Origin: Symsagittifera roscoffensis
Lineage: Eukaryota; Xenacoelomorpha; Acoela; Convolutidae
Assembly: GCF_963678635.1 (NCBI RefSeq)
Contig: NC_087071.1
Span: 22,759,013 to 22,823,012, forward strand
DNA length: 64,000 nucleotides
Direction: 5' to 3'
The notes below the pieces were generated by a model that saw nothing but the letters and a program-made list of their open reading frames with translations, did not search any database and was not told the DNA's origin. Position 1 is the first letter of the stretch. Every line of letters starts with the position of its first letter. This document shows, in pieces, positions 32,355 through 44,022 of this stretch. Made by a program: the position numbers and the translations under genes.

Positions 32355-34636
32355 CTTCAATTATTAGTTGTTCAAGTTGTTTGGTTTTTGCTTCAGTTTC
32401 TATGCCTTCGGTGTATTGCGCGTAGCGCCTATGTTTGTAATTTGTTTTGCCGGCTGTTGAGATAGGTGCCAATATCACCTCTTCGTTTAACTATAGCGCA
32501 GCTAAAGAGAGATTCGTATCTTCAATTTTTGAACATAATGTTGTCAGAAGTTTTTGTAAGCCAAATTCAGTTGAACAAGTAATTTTAGCACTTTGGGCAA
32601 AATGGGCGAAATGCCACATTTTCGTTTCAAATTTGTGAAAAAAATATTGGAGCAAAGATCTAATTTTTTGTCAATCCACTGAAAAAGTTTAAGAAACTAT
32701 TTCCTCTATGACTCTGCTAATCATATGATCTGCGTAACATTTAACTCTTAATTGGTTTCTTCAATTCGTTGAATAAAATTTTGTGTGCGAAGAGCTTGGT
32801 TTCTTACTTTCTACTTCTACAAAAATATTAAATTGAAAACATCGGATTGCAGCCAGAAATTATGCAAGCAATGGGAACTAAAAGACCAGAAGACAGAATT
32901 TTGAATGACTGTATTCGGTTTGCTTTTTCTGGAAAAATCTCATTCAATTAATATGACCACAGAGCAGCTCGGAACTAGCAGAACTTACTCACAGTGTTTT
33001 AAAAAGACTACCTAAGTTTTGTTTTTCCACGTTTCACAACAGCAGTGCGGATATCACACAAATTGACCTAAGTTCTTGTTGGTACATCGCCCCTAATTTT
33101 GTTCGCAATGTGTTCCTTGCCGAAAACGAAAAAAAAACTTGACGAAGTGAAAATAATGGAAAATCAAAATATAAAACAAAAGACAGAAAAAAAGGTTGTT
33201 GTCTCCGTTTTCTCTAATTTTCTTGATGTCCATCTATATAAGTTATTAATCGATAACAACTTCAAGTAGTTTATTAAAAGCCTTACTACCCAGTATGGGT
33301 AAGAAAAGCACTTCAAATTCTTTACATTTTAACTGAAATATTACTGTATGCTTGCATCGGAGTTCCACAAGCGGTCCCCTTTTTTGTTCAATGTGCACTA
33401 ATGGTGATGGTTTTTCTGAGGAATTCCTTCTCATTGTTGTCATGACATGAGTCGGTGATCACTCTTTTTTTCGTTCAATAGTATCAATCGAATGCAGTTC
33501 ATCAACTGCGTCAGCTCGCATGAAACGTTGTTTCACCTCATCGTTTTTTATACAATGCAACTGATACAATGTAACTACGAGTGTTACATATCAAGTCCAT
33601 ATCATTGGCCGCTTTCGTTATGTCTGCCTCTTGTTCAGGAAACCGTTCCTTGATGTATTTGTTACGCTTGTTTTAAATGTTTCACATTATCCACTTTTTT
33701 CTCTCCAGTAATTGTACTCACGGATACCGCCTGGGCTGCAGATACCCCCTGAATCCGGGTTCATTGTCGGTTTTGATTAAAATTATAAAATGTCAACTTG
33801 ATTAAAAAGAACTGAAGAAGTATTCACCTGTTTAAAACGTCTACATTATTAAAACAGCCTAGGAAAATATCTGAAAATTTTTCGATTGTTTTTTCGGGGT
33901 TTTAGTTTTAATTGGGGTTTGCTCATTTTGAAAAAAAAAACTAGATTAGTAACTTTACCCTTAAAAGTTTCTATCGATTCATCTTTTTATGTAAAGTTTC
34001 GATACACGCGAGACAGGTTAGAAATTTTGCAAGGGTAACGACGACCATTTTCTAAGTCGATGTTTTTTCGAAAGTTTTAGAAGGCACCCACATTAGACCA
34101 CCTACCAATAGAGAGGGGTCGGAGCAAAATTATTTTCTTGCGGCATCGTTTTTATAAATTTTTTGAAAAATGGAAGAACAAAGTGAGTTGCTGAGTTATT
34201 TGAAGATGAAGTTGCAAGTGACTCTGATAAAAAAACAAGCGCACCCGACGGACTCTGATTGGTCAGAACAATAGCCTCGTTTGGTCAAGCTCTGTCTGTA
34301 ACAGATATTTAACAACCGAATGCAAATTTCACTGGCTCAGTTTTTTTGTCGAATATAATAAACTCCAATTAGTTTTGGGCAAAATATTTGCCAGTTTCTA
34401 ATCACCTAGTATCTTGAGTTTTCCATGTGAGTAGAAGCTGACTGCAACGTTTATAGCTAAATAAGACTCGTACGAAATCACAAATTAGTTGTCGAAAAAA
34501 AATATATATATTTGTAGAACTTAGTTTCCATATTAGCAGAAATCGAATGGGTTTCACGAACCAATCAGGGACTTCTGCAAGCATCAACTACTCTTACATC
34601 TGCAGTAGCTACTTCAGCAACTCCGCCGTCTTACAT
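32355..34636. other. Upstream of the TIR gene, no gene seen
   Basis: No supported gene. The part from about 34080 onward has a diverged match at 55770-57260, which marks it as part of the duplicated segment. Confidence 0.5.
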
Positions 34637-34765
34637 AAAAATCAGTTTTAGTCAGCTTATAATACCATTTTGTCGTACAAGAAAATCAGTTTTAGTCAGC
34701 TTATAATACCATTTTGTCGTGCAGAAAATAAATTTTAGTCAGCTTATAATACCATTTTGTTATGA
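34637..34765 (+). repeat. 43-44 bp element in triplicate upstream of the TIR gene
   Basis: TTTTAGTCAGCTTATAATACCATTTTGT occurs three times, with GTCAGC at 34651, 34695 and 34738. It lies about 360-490 bases before the ATG. The duplicated locus has a single related copy near 57150 (GATAGTACCATTTTGTTATG). The ATAATA core could be a repeated TATA-like or factor-binding element; function is inferred. Confidence 0.7.
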
Positions 34766-35038
34766 TTATTCGAAAATAAAGTTGGTTATTTCTGTCGTGC
34801 GCGCACCTTTACTTTGTTTTTTCTTCAAAAAGTACGATAGCTGAAATGTTAAACTTAGTTTTCTCGTTTTTACGATTTGGAGAAAGGCACTCAAGACAAC
34901 TTAGTTGCTGAACGTAAATCAACATCAAGTACAAACGACAAAACCGAAAAAACTAATTCACAAAAAAAAAATAGAAAAAAACATCTAAGTTGATATTTCG
35001 AATTTAGCAGAACGGCATCGAGACTCTCGATTTCTCAA

Positions 35039-35089
35039 GTAAGTTTTGAGAAAACCGAATCAATTTGCGGATAGTATTTCCATTAGCAG
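35039..35089 (+). other. Possible 51 bp intron in the 5' UTR of the TIR gene
   Basis: A strong donor GTAAGTTTTG at 35039 and an acceptor TTTCCATTAGCAG ending at 35089 flank 51 bases, 35 bases before the ATG. The open frame begins inside it from a non-ATG codon, so splicing would not change the protein. Confidence 0.35.
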
Positions 35090-35123
35090 TGGTGAAAATA
35101 GATTTCGAAATCTATTTTGTAAA

Positions 35124-36947
35124 ATGGAAAGCGAAAGCGACTATGAAACAAAATCGAATGAAACAGTCACGGAAGATAATGTGGATTGGACCACAGCAGA
35201 ACAATTGATTAGAGAAAGTTTTTCAAAAATAAAAGAAGGTAATATCGAAAAGGATGACCTTGCGGAACCGTTGAGTGTGTTACAGGAAGTTATGGATCAT
35301 CTGGATGGAGTAGTATGTGATTCTCATGATCGATTGTGGACGCTGATGATCGAACTCGGATTAGTCCAAACTTATTCAGACAGTTTCACTTACCTGGAAG
35401 CAGATCTTTTTGCAGAGCCTGCTTTCACCAATTTTAAACGGCTGAATTCTCTCTTTGTCAGTGGTTCAGAGCAAAGTGCGGATATCAGAAAAAAAATAAT
35501 CGAATCAGAAGTTTATAAGCTGATAATTAGGAGATTGGAGCGTCCTGAGGTCAAAAATGTATTGATGGGTGAAAATGTCGAAATTTGTTGGAAGGCAATT
35601 CATCTGCTTTATGTGGCTCATAACATCCTCAGAAACTACACTGAATCACAGCGAATCATGCGGAAAGAGGGCTTAGTTCAAATTTGTTTGCAGTACCTCA
35701 AAAGTGAAATACTAGAAGTTAAAGCAGAGGCACTTCTAGTTTTGACTTTTGTCGCTGACTTAGACGAGAGTAGTGAAGTAATCCGGGCGACCGAAAGCAA
35801 TATCAAGTTTTTAGTTCGGCATCTTCTTGAGAAGGCTATGGACTCAGTGACTAGACGAAATTCAGATGGCTTCTTAGTTGACGAGTTATTGGAAAGTTTA
35901 TCGAAATTGTCCAAAAATTCTAACAATGCGATTGAAATGTTGAAGCTGGGAATTATTGAAGACTGCTTCAAAGTACTCAAAGACAATTCAAATAGCTTAA
36001 CACTATGTGAAAAATCAATTCAACCGGAAGTTAAATGGTCCCTGCATCTTGTTTGGTCACTTAGTTTCTTAAAAGAAGGTCGTGAAAAACTTAAAAATCA
36101 CAAAATTGTAGAATTGATCGAAAAAGCATCCAAAAGTGGAAAAAAAACAGATATCTCTTGTGCAGCTGAGGGAATTCTCTGGGAACTGGACATGGTTAAG
36201 CACGAAAGTAGTTCAAAAAAGAGCGCAAAAGAGAAACATATAATGATCAGCTACTGTTGGAAGCAGCAAGATATAGCTCAGAAGATTTTAGAGGGTCTGA
36301 GAAAGCGAGGAAAGAAAGTGTGGATAGACCGTGAGCAAATGCAAGGGGACATGCTGGAGCAAATGGCGAATGCAGTTATGGACTCCGAAGTTGTGGTTTG
36401 CTGCGTCTCTGAGGATTACAGCAACAGTCTGCCATGTCGACAAGAGGCAAAGTACGCTAACAGGAAGAAAAAGAAAATTGTGTTCGCGCACGTTCAAGCT
36501 GATTTCCAACCTCAAGGATGGTTGGATATCATCATGGAACAAGATATCTATTACCACCTCTATGACGAGAAAGACTTCTCTTCTGAATTTAAAAAACTCA
36601 TAAGTTATATTGAGAAGTTATGCACAAACGTTGATGAAACCGATTCTCCAGTTGCTGAAAGCAAGCAAAACAATCTCAACTCAAATCCGAGCTTCCCAAA
36701 GAGCGAAGACGCAAAGTTCAACCAATGGACTGCAGATGAGGTGAAAGAGTGGTTAGTTGGAATTGGGTTCCAGCGATCAAAGTTGAAAAATTCAGCGCTG
36801 GGGTCGCTGACAGGGAGGAATTTGACAGAGTTGAAAAATTGGCAATTGACAGCGCCACAGTTTTTTCTCGAATTTCTTCAGAAAAATCTGAAAATCAACG
36901 ACTCCAAAATAATGATTGAATTCAGTGATGCTGTGAGAAATTTGTAA
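35124..36947 (+). CDS. ARM-TIR-SAM domain protein, probable TIR NADase/innate immune effector
   Basis: One exon, 607 residues from AAAATGG at 35124; the frame is open 26 codons further upstream but without an ATG. Residues ~10-360 are leucine-rich paired helices of armadillo type (for example WKAIHLLYVAHNI and AEALLVLTFVADLDES). A TIR domain of the TIR_2 kind follows from ~371 (KHIMISYCW), with VWID at 399-402, GDMLEQMANAV (E412, a candidate for the catalytic glutamate of TIR NADases) and CRQEAKYA. After a polar linker comes a SAM-like domain, ~532-605 (WTADEVKEWLVGIGF). SARM1, the neuronal NAD+ hydrolase, has ARM-SAM-SAM-TIR; here the order differs and only one SAM is seen. Expected to be cytosolic, with ARM inhibition and SAM oligomerisation by analogy. 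NADase activity is not shown by sequence alone. Intact; a dead paralogous locus lies at 55.8-59.3 kb. Confidence 0.9.
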   Translation: MESESDYETKSNETVTEDNVDWTTAEQLIRESFSKIKEGNIEKDDLAEPLSVLQEVMDHLDGVVCDSHDRLWTLMIELGLVQTYSDSFTYLEADLFAEPAFTNFKRLNSLFVSGSEQSADIRKKIIESEVYKLIIRRLERPEVKNVLMGENVEICWKAIHLLYVAHNILRNYTESQRIMRKEGLVQICLQYLKSEILEVKAEALLVLTFVADLDESSEVIRATESNIKFLVRHLLEKAMDSVTRRNSDGFLVDELLESLSKLSKNSNNAIEMLKLGIIEDCFKVLKDNSNSLTLCEKSIQPEVKWSLHLVWSLSFLKEGREKLKNHKIVELIEKASKSGKKTDISCAAEGILWELDMVKHESSSKKSAKEKHIMISYCWKQQDIAQKILEGLRKRGKKVWIDREQMQGDMLEQMANAVMDSEVVVCCVSEDYSNSLPCRQEAKYANRKKKKIVFAHVQADFQPQGWLDIIMEQDIYYHLYDEKDFSSEFKKLISYIEKLCTNVDETDSPVAESKQNNLNSNPSFPKSEDAKFNQWTADEVKEWLVGIGFQRSKLKNSALGSLTGRNLTELKNWQLTAPQFFLEFLQKNLKINDSKIMIEFSDAVRNL

Positions 36948-37092
36948 TTGAACACTGGGCCTCATTTTATCATTTTGAATACCAATGATAGCTATTAACC
37001 TTCGTAATAACTCTGAAATGGAATTAAGTTGATACGTATATAATCTGTAAATATTTCTTAGCCTATTAAAATTTGTTAGTAAACAGTTTGTA

Positions 37093-37126
37093 AATAAAGA
37101 TTTTATAATTCTAACTAAAGAATAAA
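37093..37126 (+). other. Polyadenylation signals of the TIR gene
   Basis: AATAAA at 37093-37098 and 37121-37126, about 150-180 bases after the stop codon. Confidence 0.55.
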
Positions 37127-37219
37127 TATATTTGATTTGTTTTGCTTTACTACTGATTTTTGAGTGGGACAGAATTCTGAGTAAAGAATAATTCTGAGTA
37201 AAGAAAAAATATGCCTAAA

Positions 37220-38580
37220 AATTAGCTTACACAATAAAATAAGTGAAAAAGCTTATAAAATTATTAAAGTTACAAAAATACTAAAATATAGGCACTTAAT
37301 AGTAAAATAAAGATGGCGAAACAACCCACTTTTCATGCTTGCAACAAAAGTTAAGAGATAAAAATCAATTATGACGATTTTCTCTGGCTGAAATGTCATT
37401 AATCGTGTAAGGTTATAGCATTCAAACCATAACAAAACAAAAATTCTATTATAATCCTTGTTTAATGCCGTACGAAATGCAAAATATAATTAGAGAGAGG
37501 TCGTAAAAGGAGGGAAGGCTGAAGTGAACGCGGTAAAAAACTAAATAAATGACAAAAAACGAAATTTTCTTAAAAATGTAAAACGTAATGTACTTTATTA
37601 GGAAGCAACTCCATTAAGCGGCAATTGAGGTACTTTTGAACTACACTGGTAAGTAAGTCGTTATCTCAAACAATTTTGGTCATCTTTTTTTTGACTGAAA
37701 TTCATTAATTTGACATGAATTATTTGTATGATAGGAGAGAACTAAGCCGGAGGTAGAAAGTTTAAAAAGTTATATGCGGCTGAAGTTTTTCTCCTTGCTT
37801 GATGTTTTTCTTCATGCTTTCTCTGATTGTTTTTCTTTTAATATTTGCTAAACATAAACGCTAACGCTGAGAAAATATTGCATTACGCAAGATAAAGGGC
37901 AAATAAACGCTACACGAACTCAAGAGAATAGCTGAATTGTTTTTTGCAAAACCTTTTCTCAAAATTGTTTCCAGATATTTTGACGTTTTGTAAAAAACGC
38001 TCTCCACTAAATAAAAGTTGCAAAAGAGGCAGAAAACATGAAGCCTGATGGTTAATTTCAATTGTATATTATAAATTCTTGAGTTACGATTACATTTACT
38101 AATTTTTGTTTCTAAGTTAGTTGTCCCAAATTACTGCAGTAATTTCGTCATTTGAAGTTTAAAAGAGCTCATGACATCATAACAACAAAAAAACTTCCTC
38201 AATCGAAATTTTTAAAGTAATCATGTTTCAACAAGAAAAATGATTACTTTGAAACGTTTGGTTCTTTGAGATTTGATATTCGGAGACAGGAGCAGACACG
38301 TTGGGAGTGAACTAAAGCTCTAAACAACGTTTCGAACTTCAAATTAGACCATTGCATTTTTTCAGTTCATCTTTTGCCATGCACATCGTACTCGCGCTTA
38401 GGAAATATGCTTCTTACACTCGCAAACCATCTTTTACAGTTCATCTTTCCTTAAATCGTACCTACACGCCGCTGATTAGAAATAGGCAGATGTGATATTG
38501 AAGATAGTGACCTTTCTGTAGCAATAACCTTTGAAATGATTATTTCATGGATTTTGAAAGGTTTTGGTTCCAATAGGTTA
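37220..38580. repeat. 3' flank duplication, copy 1
   Basis: Matches 39510-40790 in the same orientation, e.g. GCTTACACAAT, GCGAAACAACCCACT, AGGAAGCAA-TCCATTAA, CCTACACGCCG-TGATTA. Offsets drift from 2292 to 2224, so many indels have accumulated; this is an old duplication without coding content. Confidence 0.8.
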
Positions 38581-39509
38581 CTATAAAGTTTCTTAAATTT
38601 GACCGTCTAAAGTATTTTTCGCCGTATTTTGAGTTTTTATACTGCTTATAATGTCACGGTTAGTTTTGGCATTCCCAAGTACCTGTAGAAACTTTATAAT
38701 TCCGCAAAAAACTCGATATCAACTGAAAAGAAATAGCGAAATCGAGAAAAATTATGATGTTTGGTATAGATTTTTGTTGTTGACTCTGATTTTTAATTTT
38801 TAGTTTTAATTTTTAGCCAGTTTTAAGTCCAGCAGAAAAGCTCTGGTTTCTTAGTAATTTCAAAAAATTTGCTGTGGTATCCGACTACTCTTGGCTGCTT
38901 TTTCCAAAGATGAAAAATAGTTTGTTCAAAGCTTAAACAATGAGCGAAAAATTTCATAACACAAAGAATGAAATAAAATAATTTTAGCCTTTATCCTTGA
39001 AGTGGGTAAAAAGGAAGGGGAACAAAAGTGGTTCAGACCGACTCGAAATATACTTTTTTCTGACTCGAAATAAGCTTTTTTCGAGTGTTTGACCACAAAA
39101 GCTGAAAACGTTCCGTTTTTTGATGTGCCACTGCCAAATGATTAGGAGAGTGGTTTCTCGATGTTGTAGAGCTCAATATCAGTAAAAAAAAAATGTTTCC
39201 TGAAAAAAAGTTTTCGTGGCACCAAAAAAATTTTCAGAGCACTGTCATTAAAGCGCTATGAAGCGAATTTTATAAATTAATAACTGCTGTAAAAAGAAAG
39301 ATTTGGGTTTTAGAGCAGACATATTGCTTAATTAGGTTGTATAATACGGGCCAGCTCTACATTTTACTAATATTATAACTCACCAACATAACTTTTTGTG
39401 TAACTTTTTTCTAGAACTAGAAGAGAGTTCTGGTGCTTTCTAAATCAAAGTTATTATTATAAGTTTTTGATCTACTTATTGCTTACTTTTGAAAGGAGCA
39501 GAAGTCTAA

Positions 39510-40790
39510 AATTTGGCTTACACAATGAGATAAGGATCCCTTATACAATTTTATCACACTAAAAAAGACTGCGAAACAACCCACTCTTCGTGCTGGCTTC
39601 AAAACTTAATAAATAGTAATCAATCGTGACTTTTGTTACTAATTTCACTAATCGATTACGGAAGTAGCAATCAAACCATGATCTCAGTCACTTGGTTATC
39701 AGAGTTGATAATTTTTCGAGAGAGATTGGGGTAAAATAGAGTAAACTGAATGCTGGAGAAAAGTCCACGAGGCAAAAACTTAAAATGGATGAACAAACAA
39801 CGAAAATGTTTTGTTAGAATATTGAGCCTAATACACCTCAATAGGAAGCAAATCCATTAATTAGCAGTTGAGGCACTTTTGAAATAAACTCTCGAATACT
39901 AGAAAAACACATCTAGAAAAAAATCCTATTAGCAAATTTAATTGAATATAATAGATTAATTTGACTTCAAAACACGAATTAAACTCTTTTGTTTGATAGG
40001 AGAGAACTAAGCTTGAACACTAGCAAAATCATTTGCTGCTGGACATTTATTTCTTATCCTTTTGCAGATTATTTTCCTTTAAAATACAGTAAAATTAGCC
40101 ACAAACGCTAAGAAAACAATGCATTGCGCAAAACCAAGCGCAGCTTAATGCTCACCGAACTGAAAGAAATAGATGCTAAGGTATATTCGCAAAATTGATA
40201 ACTTGCAGAGTTTAAAGCATCATATCAACAACATTAATGCCTCAGTGAAAACTGAGAAATTGAAATGCAAAAAGTTTTTCAAATTAATCATATTTCCAAT
40301 AAGAAAAATTGACGTTTCGAGATTAGTTTGACTTATTATCTTTCATTTTGATTCCAAGACAAGTTTTGCTTCGTTTTGATTTGTTTTGATTGCGAGGCAA
40401 GATCAGATGAGTTGCGAGTTGAGTGAAATTTTAAATAACGTTTCGAACTTCAAATGTTTCCATTGTTTTTTTTTCAGCTCATCTTTTGCCGGAAATTACT
40501 TCAAGATTAACTTTTGTTATTCCGAGACAGAATCAGGCGACTTGGAAATGGAATCAAGTTTTAAAGAAAAGTTTGAACTTTAAATAGTTCAGTGTAATTT
40601 TCAGCTCATTTTTGGCTGCGCTCATAATATATACTTCTTGCTCTCATAAATAGTTTTTTACAATTCATCTTTTGTTTAATCCTACCTACACGCCGTTGAT
40701 TAAAATTGAGCAGCTGTGATTTTGAAGGAAGATACTTTTTTGCTGTGAAAACCTTTGAGTTGACTATAGCATGGATAGTGAAATGATCTG
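39510..40790. repeat. 3' flank duplication, copy 2
   Basis: Second copy of the block above. The 0.9 kb between the copies (38580-39510) and the part after it up to 41270 have no gene that I can support. Confidence 0.8.
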
Positions 40791-41269
40791 GCGTCAAAAA
40801 TTTACCAAAATTTTAAGTAATTTGGACCGTAAAATTTAATTTTGTCCGTCGTTTAACAATTTTTGTCGTCCATTACTTTCATTGTTTTCCTCGATTTGTT
40901 CTGATCATTTAATGTATGACTATAAACTTACTTTTGCGCATCAAATAACAAAAAAGGAGGGAACATATAAAAGTAATAAAAAAAAAATTTTGTTGTTTCC
41001 ACTGCACTTCAAGAATTTATGTTTTTCTGCTGGCTGTAGCAACAGATTTCTGGTTTTCTGATAAGCGTAAAACATTAGCTGTACAATATTCGAAAAAATC
41101 TTGTATTTTGAGTTTTTTCGCTCATCATTCATGTTTTGAACATTTTTTTGTTAACAAAAACTTACAATAGCATGAAAAACTTGCCTTCCTCCTTGAAAAG
41201 GGCAAAAAAGCAGATGTGATGGAAACTCATTCGAACTATCCTAGAGTTTTATTTTGAACAGTGGTTAAT

Positions 41270-41322
41270 AGTTATTTGGGACGTCTGGGCTGGCCAATGC
41301 CTCTCGCGACAATCTCCTACAA
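41270..41322 (+). pseudogene. Possible 5' fragment of the LINE split by the gypsy-type element
   Basis: Removing the gypsy-type element and one TACAA joins ...CGCGACAATCTCCTACAA to TCAGCCGACCGATG. Composition changes near 41270 to that of the LINE. Boundary uncertain. Confidence 0.4.
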
Positions 41323-41621
41323 TGTGGTAAAGTGATGTAAAGCTTTACACTTAAATTGAAAATGATTAAATTCAAAAGTTTTAATTTTAATTGAAACTGT
41401 GTTTTTTAACATCATCTACGGTTTCGTGAACCAGCTCAAGAAACGTATCTCGGTACGCAGTGCTAAGAACTAAAACAGAAACTACGCAGCGATCAACACT
41501 GCGTGACCTTGGCCATTACATAATAACAATATATGTAATTACAGATACCGTTACGTGTTCCAAGGTTAGTGTGCAGCGACGGTTACTTGGTTACTGCACA
41601 TGCAGTTTGTGCTGTACCACA
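41323..41621 (-). repeat. 3' LTR of the gypsy-type element
   Basis: Matches 47862-48163. Next to it, at 41622-41630, the minus strand reads CAAGAGAAG, the polypurine tract expected just before a 3' LTR. Confidence 0.93.
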
Positions 41622-41738
41622 CTTCTCTTGGAATAACAAAATTTTATATAGTATACAAAAAAAGTTTAAATAAATAAGAGTTTTAGTACTCAGCTTAATT
41701 GTTTTTCCACGATTATGAGTTTGTATGACATTCCTTTT

Positions 41739-43193
41739 CTAATTTTCCACTGCTTTGTTCTGCTCTACTGTTTCGTTTTTCTCCACATATAGTGGTACTT
41801 GCCATGCCGCGTTCCAAGTCTTTGTGATATCTAGTGCCTCACTTCCAAATTTCCGACGAAATAGATGTTTTCCCAATAATCCCAACTTTGTCTCAATCGG
41901 CTTGCTGACATCCGATTTCAGTGTTACTAAATTGACTCTGTATGCCTCGAGCGCTGCTTTGTTAAGATCGGTTCTGTCTTGATCGGTCTTGATTAATTTA
42001 ATGGAGTGTGTCACTGGATTTCCGTAACGAATTGGGCCCTTGTTTTTCTTTTGTCTTCCGCTCCGTCTAATCGGTACTTCAGTCTCGCCTGATTCGTCTA
42101 ACAAGCCTGGGTTGCTTCTTTCATCATCGCTCACATCCGCATTTCTCAGGATTGCTTCTGCCTCTCTCTATACTCTCCTTGTCAAGACCTGGTCCGCTAA
42201 CAGATTCCAGTCCTCAGTGACTAAATCACGGCTTTGAAAAGTCTCTATTATCTTTTCGGCTGAGCTATTCCGGGTAATTTCCTCGCTTTCATCCTTCAAC
42301 TCTTTTCTCGGAGTTGATGTGTTGAGATTAGAAGCCTTTTCTGAAGATGACATGGTATTCGTATCTTCCTCCTCCGTCTGAAACTCTTGGCGTGCTGTTG
42401 CTGCAGCTTTTTGTTTTCTAGCCTCTGGACATGGTGGCTTCTTCTCCTTCTTCCCAACACCTTTGGATTCTACACCCCCTTCACCTCCCATCACGGGACC
42501 AGCATTGTTGGTTTTAGCTCTCTTTACGGCCAAATTAAGACCTCCGTTCACCTCTAGTTCTTTTGATGTTACCTTCTGTTGACTATTCTGATATAGTTCC
42601 ACTGCATTTTCCAAGTTCGAACGTTTTTGTATCTCCGGCATCTCTTCAGAATCGTTAGTCTTTTTCCTTGATCCCCCTTCTTTTTTCTTCGACTTCGATC
42701 TTGGCTCATCTTCTTGTGGATTTTGTCTGGATTGTTCTTTTTTTGGGCTTTTATCTCTCGTGTCGCTAATATCGATTTTTGCTTTAGCAATGTCACTCTT
42801 TCTATACACTGCTCCTGCAGCTGATTTTACTGCGTGTAGAGTTTCTGATTGTACTTTCACCTTTTATGGGTTAGTTAACGCTTTTCCATTTTTCCGGCTT
42901 CCGTCTTTTCTCAAAAGATTAGTTGAACTTGGTTCTATCTCCTCGAGTTTATCCTCAATAAACCCGTATTCCCACGAATACAAAAACTCTTTCCGTAAAT
43001 CTGGGTTAGTTGTACTCGTCTCGTCCATTATTCTCCTAATGTCATTCGCCGACGTATCTCTTCTGGTAGCATTCCAACGAGCGTTCGCTTCTAGTAAGGT
43101 CCGCAGAGCTTTTGCCCGGTCTCTCTTCTTAGCCGATTCTACTTCGGATTTGAACATAAGACTGACTTCTCTGCTGTTTTGGCCCTTTTTCAC
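41739..43193 (-). pseudogene. Post-integrase charged tail of the gypsy-type element
   Basis: Three minus-strand pieces, 42864-43193, 42168-42860 and 41739-42134. All are rich in Lys/Glu/Ser. The last contains PIRRSGRQKKNKGPIRYG, the Arg-rich end common after gypsy integrases ('RRSxRxRKxPxRY'). The 230-codon middle piece has no recognised domain and may be an element-specific protein or tail. Confidence 0.6.
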
Positions 43194-43199
43194 GATTTT

Positions 43200-43950
43200 T
43201 ACGTTATCGCGTGACTGATCAATCCTTCGTTTGAACTGCGATGCGGTGAGGGCTGAACGCTCCAGGTGTTCCTTATCTAAACGATCAGAATTTTTAATGA
43301 ACTTTAATGGACAGAATTTTGGTTCGATATTTTTTCAGAACCGAACTTTTTCATTGTTTTGCCTTTAAATCCCGAGAACTGATCAGTTCTTATTGATTCA
43401 AATATTCCGTGTGTATCAATATAAGTAAGCAGAAAATTCACCGATGACTTTACCCCAGTCGATTTTGTTATTTTTACTGAAGGACATTTTGAATATCTAT
43501 CTATAGCTGTAAGCAGGTAGATTTTTTCCCCTTTTTATCTTCTAAGGGTTCGGCGTAATCTAATTGCAGCTCCTGCCCCGGCTGCGTGAGCAGTGGGAGT
43601 GGTTTTGACTCATTTTTTTGGTATAATATATTTAACGTTCTTACCATAACGAGTACAACTACGAACTTCCTCTGCCATATTCACAATGTCTTTGTGCATG
43701 TGTGGCCACCACAGGTACTTAGATACGTCCAACATGACTTCTTGTCCTGGGTGACCTCAGTGGATCCGTTTCAATACTGCAGGACACAGTTGTCCCGGAA
43801 CTGCAAGTCTTCCATCTACTACTATACAATCGTCTACAACGGCCATTTGGTGCCAGAGTGAACTTGTGTAGGGTCCCATTAGCTCAAATGAATGACGATC
43901 TTTCCTTTCTATCACTCTCCTCAGCCTATCCATCCATGTATCCTCCTTTG
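43200..43950 (-). pseudogene. Integrase of the gypsy-type element (broken)
   Basis: The minus strand around 43660-43860 has an HHCC-like zinc region (HPGQEVMLDVSKYLWWPHMH, then C-x2-C). At 43330-43600 the core gives QLDYAEPL (first Asp), a frameshift, then GIFESIRTDQFSGF (second Asp). Several stops and frame changes. Confidence 0.7.
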
Positions 43951-44022
43951 TTAACTCAGCAAGATAATTTCGGTCGAAAAGCTTCGATAAGTTGTGTAGA
44001 TTATTGTCCTCTAATTGTTCGG

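Noticed and set aside
35046-35123. Extending the TIR protein upstream to 35046
   Set aside because: The open frame there starts from TTG with no ATG, and a donor/acceptor pair suggests untranslated sequence.
42760-43218. 152-codon plus-strand open frame in the gypsy-type element
   Set aside because: Mirror of the minus-strand charged tail; Ser/Phe/Leu-rich as expected from the opposite strand of Lys/Glu-rich codons.
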